Positions 62,023 through 64,000 of a DNA stretch of 64,000 bases are shown here, piece after piece. Below the pieces are notes generated by a model, which saw only the letters and a list, made by a program, of their open reading frames with translations, made no database searches and had not been told where the DNA came from. Position numbers and translations under genes: made by a program. The stretch is from contig JAKVAR010000009.1 of the NCBI GenBank assembly GCA_022447585.1, forward strand, positions 679,133-743,132, read 5' to 3'. The stretch is from Crocinitomicaceae bacterium. Its GTDB lineage: Bacteria > Bacteroidota > Bacteroidia > Flavobacteriales_D > Crocinitomicaceae. The first letter of the stretch is position 1. Every line of letters starts with the position of its first letter.

Positions 62023-63297
62023 TTACTTCGTTGGTAAAACTTTAGCCTTAACTTCTCCAAAACCGATACGAATTCCATTCTTCTCTGAGAAACCTCTCAT
62101 GATCACTGTGTCATTATCGTTAATGAATTTTCTTTCAGAACCATCGCTCATTTTGAATGGTTTAGTTCCTTTCCATGAAATTTCTAGCATTGAACCAAAT
62201 TCTCCTTCTTCAGGTCCAGAGATTGTTCCAGAACCATAACAATCCCCTAAACGCATGTTACAACCGTTGATTGTATGGTGCGCTAATTGTTGGTTCATAT
62301 TCCAATACATATGCCTGTAATTTGATTTAGCTACAACATTTTCTTCACCATTTTCTGGTTGAATGATTACTTCAAGATTGATATCTACATGTTTGTCTCC
62401 CTCATATTCTAAATAAGGTAATACTTTAGGATCTTGAACTGGTCCAGAAACTCTAAACGGCTCTAGCGCATCTAAAGTAACAATCCAGCAAGAAATATGA
62501 GAAGCGAAATTTTTACCTAAGAATGGTCCTAATGGGACATACTCCCAACCTTGAATATCTCGAGCACTCCAATCATTCAATAAGGCCATACCAAAAATAT
62601 AGTCATCAGCCTCTTCGGTAGTTATATTATCTCCTAATGGCTTACCTTCATAAGTAAAGAATGCCGTCTCTAATTCGAAATCAAGCAAATTACATTGACC
62701 AAATACAGGGACTTCTTCAGAAGGCGGTTTCTTTTGTCCTTTAGGGCGATGAAAATCCACTCCTGACTCCAATATTGAACTTGCTCTGCCGTGATAACCA
62801 ACAGGAATGTGTTTCCAATTCGGCATTAAAGCATTGTCAGGATCTCTAAATAAACATCCGACATTATAGGCATGCTGTTCACTCGAATAAAAATCTGTGT
62901 AATCTCCGATTTCAATCGGCATTAAAGGCTGAACATCGTCAATATCCAACAAAGCTTGATGAATATGATTATCATTCTTTCTTAACTCATTATTTGAATC
63001 TACAAACAAGTCAGAAATACGATTTCTTAAAGCACGAGTACCTTCTTTTCCAGAACGCATCATGTTATTTAGTTTATCCGTATCAAAATCCTCTAAAGCG
63101 AATTGCAAACCCTCGAAATAACCAAAATCAAATAATACTTTTAAATCAATTACCGTATCACCAATTCTAGTTGCTACTCTCGGGGTGTCACCTTCTGTTG
63201 TAATTACAGCGAATGGAATATTTTGAATTGGAAAATCAGAACCAGCAGGCACCTCTACCCATGATTTCAATGATGGATTATTTGCTTTAATACTCAT
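62023..63297 (-). CDS. fahA: Fumarylacetoacetase
   Basis: A 424-residue FAH-family hydrolase. The SH3-like N-terminal domain precedes the catalytic domain, with [18 protein letters not shown] (metal Asp), [22 protein letters not shown] and [25 protein letters not shown] (kept here in parts: [20 protein letters not shown]). It cleaves fumarylacetoacetate in tyrosine breakdown. No other tyrosine-catabolism gene is present in the window. It follows ychF by 40 bases and precedes relA/spoT by three. Confidence 0.94.
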   Translation of the reverse strand: [424 protein letters not shown]

Positions 63298-63337
63298 AAC
63301 TTATTTTTAAATATTTTTAATCTATTTGTTGAATGAA

Positions 63338-64000
63338 TTATACGTTAAATCTGAAATGCATAACATCTCCATCTTCCACAATATATTCTTTACCTTCTAC
63401 TCTAAATTTACCTGCATCTTTCACAGCATTCTCACTTCCAAATTCTACGAAATCATTGTATTTAATTACTTCAGCACGAATAAATCCTTTCTCAAAATCG
63501 GTATGAATCACACCAGCCGCTTGCGGGGCAGTCATTCCTCTTTTAATCGTCCAAGCTCTAACTTCTTTTTCACCAGCAGTGAAATAAGTTTCAAGATTTA
63601 ACAATTTATACGCTGAACGAATTAAACGATTTACACCAGGTTCAGTTAATTCCAACTCATCCAAGAACATTTGACGTTCATCGTATGTTTCTAATTCCAT
63701 AATGTCTGCTTCAATAGCAGCACCAATTATTAAAACTTCTGCATTTTCATCTGCAACTGATGCTTTTAGTGCTTCAACATGAGCATTCCCATTTTTAACA
63801 GATGCTTCATCAACATTACATAAATACATTACCGGCTTAGAAGTAATCAATTGCATTTGATCAACGATTGGCTTCTCCAACTCATCAAAATCAAGAGATC
63901 TTACAGACTTCCCTCCTTCCAGAACATCTTTAATTTTAACAGCTAAACTATGCTCCTTAACCGCATCCTTATCACCAGACTTAACAGTTCGTGCTAAAGA
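63338..64000 (-). CDS. ychF: Redox-regulated ATPase YchF (C-terminal part, runs off window)
   Basis: The last ~220 residues of YchF, open to the window edge. PVMYLCNVDE and VLIIGAAIEADIMEL are followed by RLIRSAYKLLNLETYFTAGEKEVRAWTI (in parts: LLNLETYFTAGEKEVRAW). The C-terminal TGS-like end GVIHTDFEKGFIRAEVI and DGDVMHFRFNV is diagnostic. The GTPase domain is outside the window. YchF/OLA1 hydrolyses ATP and binds the ribosome. A fumarylacetoacetase gene follows. Confidence 0.93.
   Translation of the reverse strand, partial: SLARTVKSGDKDAVKEHSLAVKIKDVLEGGKSVRSLDFDELEKPIVDQMQLITSKPVMYLCNVDEASVKNGNAHVEALKASVADENAEVLIIGAAIEADIMELETYDERQMFLDELELTEPGVNRLIRSAYKLLNLETYFTAGEKEVRAWTIKRGMTAPQAAGVIHTDFEKGFIRAEVIKYNDFVEFGSENAVKDAGKFRVEGKEYIVEDGDVMHFRFNV

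Overview
The window is a low-GC chromosomal segment of a Bacteroidota bacterium, most likely a member of the Flavobacteriales. Supporting signs are the LpxC-FabZ fusion, an rpmB-rpmG-DUF4295-ftsY block, a secreted protein with a C-terminal type IX secretion sorting domain, a menaquinone operon, an OstA-like protein, and many promoters of the Bacteroidota type (-33 TTTG, -7 TAnnTTTG). Genus cannot be fixed from this sequence. Coding density is high. I see no rRNA, tRNA, CRISPR, prophage or insertion sequence. The content is mostly housekeeping, and I do not find a convincing new multi-gene system. The unusual points are local: two disrupted genes, overlapping signals, unusual starts and a gene remnant.

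Layout. 0-5.4 kb (minus): start of a class V aminotransferase, an M61 peptidase, an FkbM methyltransferase lying in frame directly behind an ABC-F ATPase, and a small membrane protein. 5.6-8.8 kb (plus): a large AsmA-family protein. 8.8-12.7 kb (minus): hutH coupled to hisS, and an ACMSD-like amidohydrolase. 12.9-14.5 kb (minus): rpmB, rpmG, DUF4295, ftsY. 14.6-20.5 kb (minus): lpxD, lpxC/fabZ, lpxA, rlmD, cinA, a lipid A plus RNA-modification operon. 20.6-26.9 kb (minus): a membrane-anchored protein and thioredoxin, then an operon of hotdog thioesterase, isochorismate synthase, menD, TerC, DUF493 and unknowns. 27-30.4 kb (plus): murB and two secreted proteins.

30.4-31.0 kb is the only long stretch without an intact gene. 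It holds a terminator and what looks like the 3' end of a decayed outer-membrane beta-barrel gene. 31-34.8 kb (minus): DEAD-box helicase, zinc-ribbon coiled-coil protein, Nif3-like protein and a beta-barrel protein. 35-43.9 kb (plus): LTA-synthase-like protein overlapping a diacylglycerol-kinase-family gene, DUF1569, EI24, both methylmalonyl-CoA mutase subunits, a secreted unknown and FtsB/DivIC. 43.9-47.3 kb (minus): a SpoIID gene broken at a G10 tract, lpxB, a membrane protein and surE. 47.4-51.0 kb (plus): DinB-like, NlpC/P60 peptidase, epimerase and glyA. 51-52.4 kb (minus): SDR and a secreted unknown. 52.5-57.3 kb (plus): gmhA, TerB-like, Fur, STAS, purA and OstA-like. 57.3-64 kb (minus): retropepsin-like lipoprotein, a split PqiA-like gene, relA/spoT, fumarylacetoacetase and the end of ychF.

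A recurring theme is envelope biogenesis: lpxA/B/C/D, gmhA, the OstA-like protein, AsmA, murB, ftsB, LTA synthase and PqiA. Several genes (murB, the hotdog thioesterase, the helicase, lpxD, the LTA-synthase-like gene and ftsB) have a -7 box only 4-5 bases before the ATG, which predicts leaderless or nearly leaderless transcripts.
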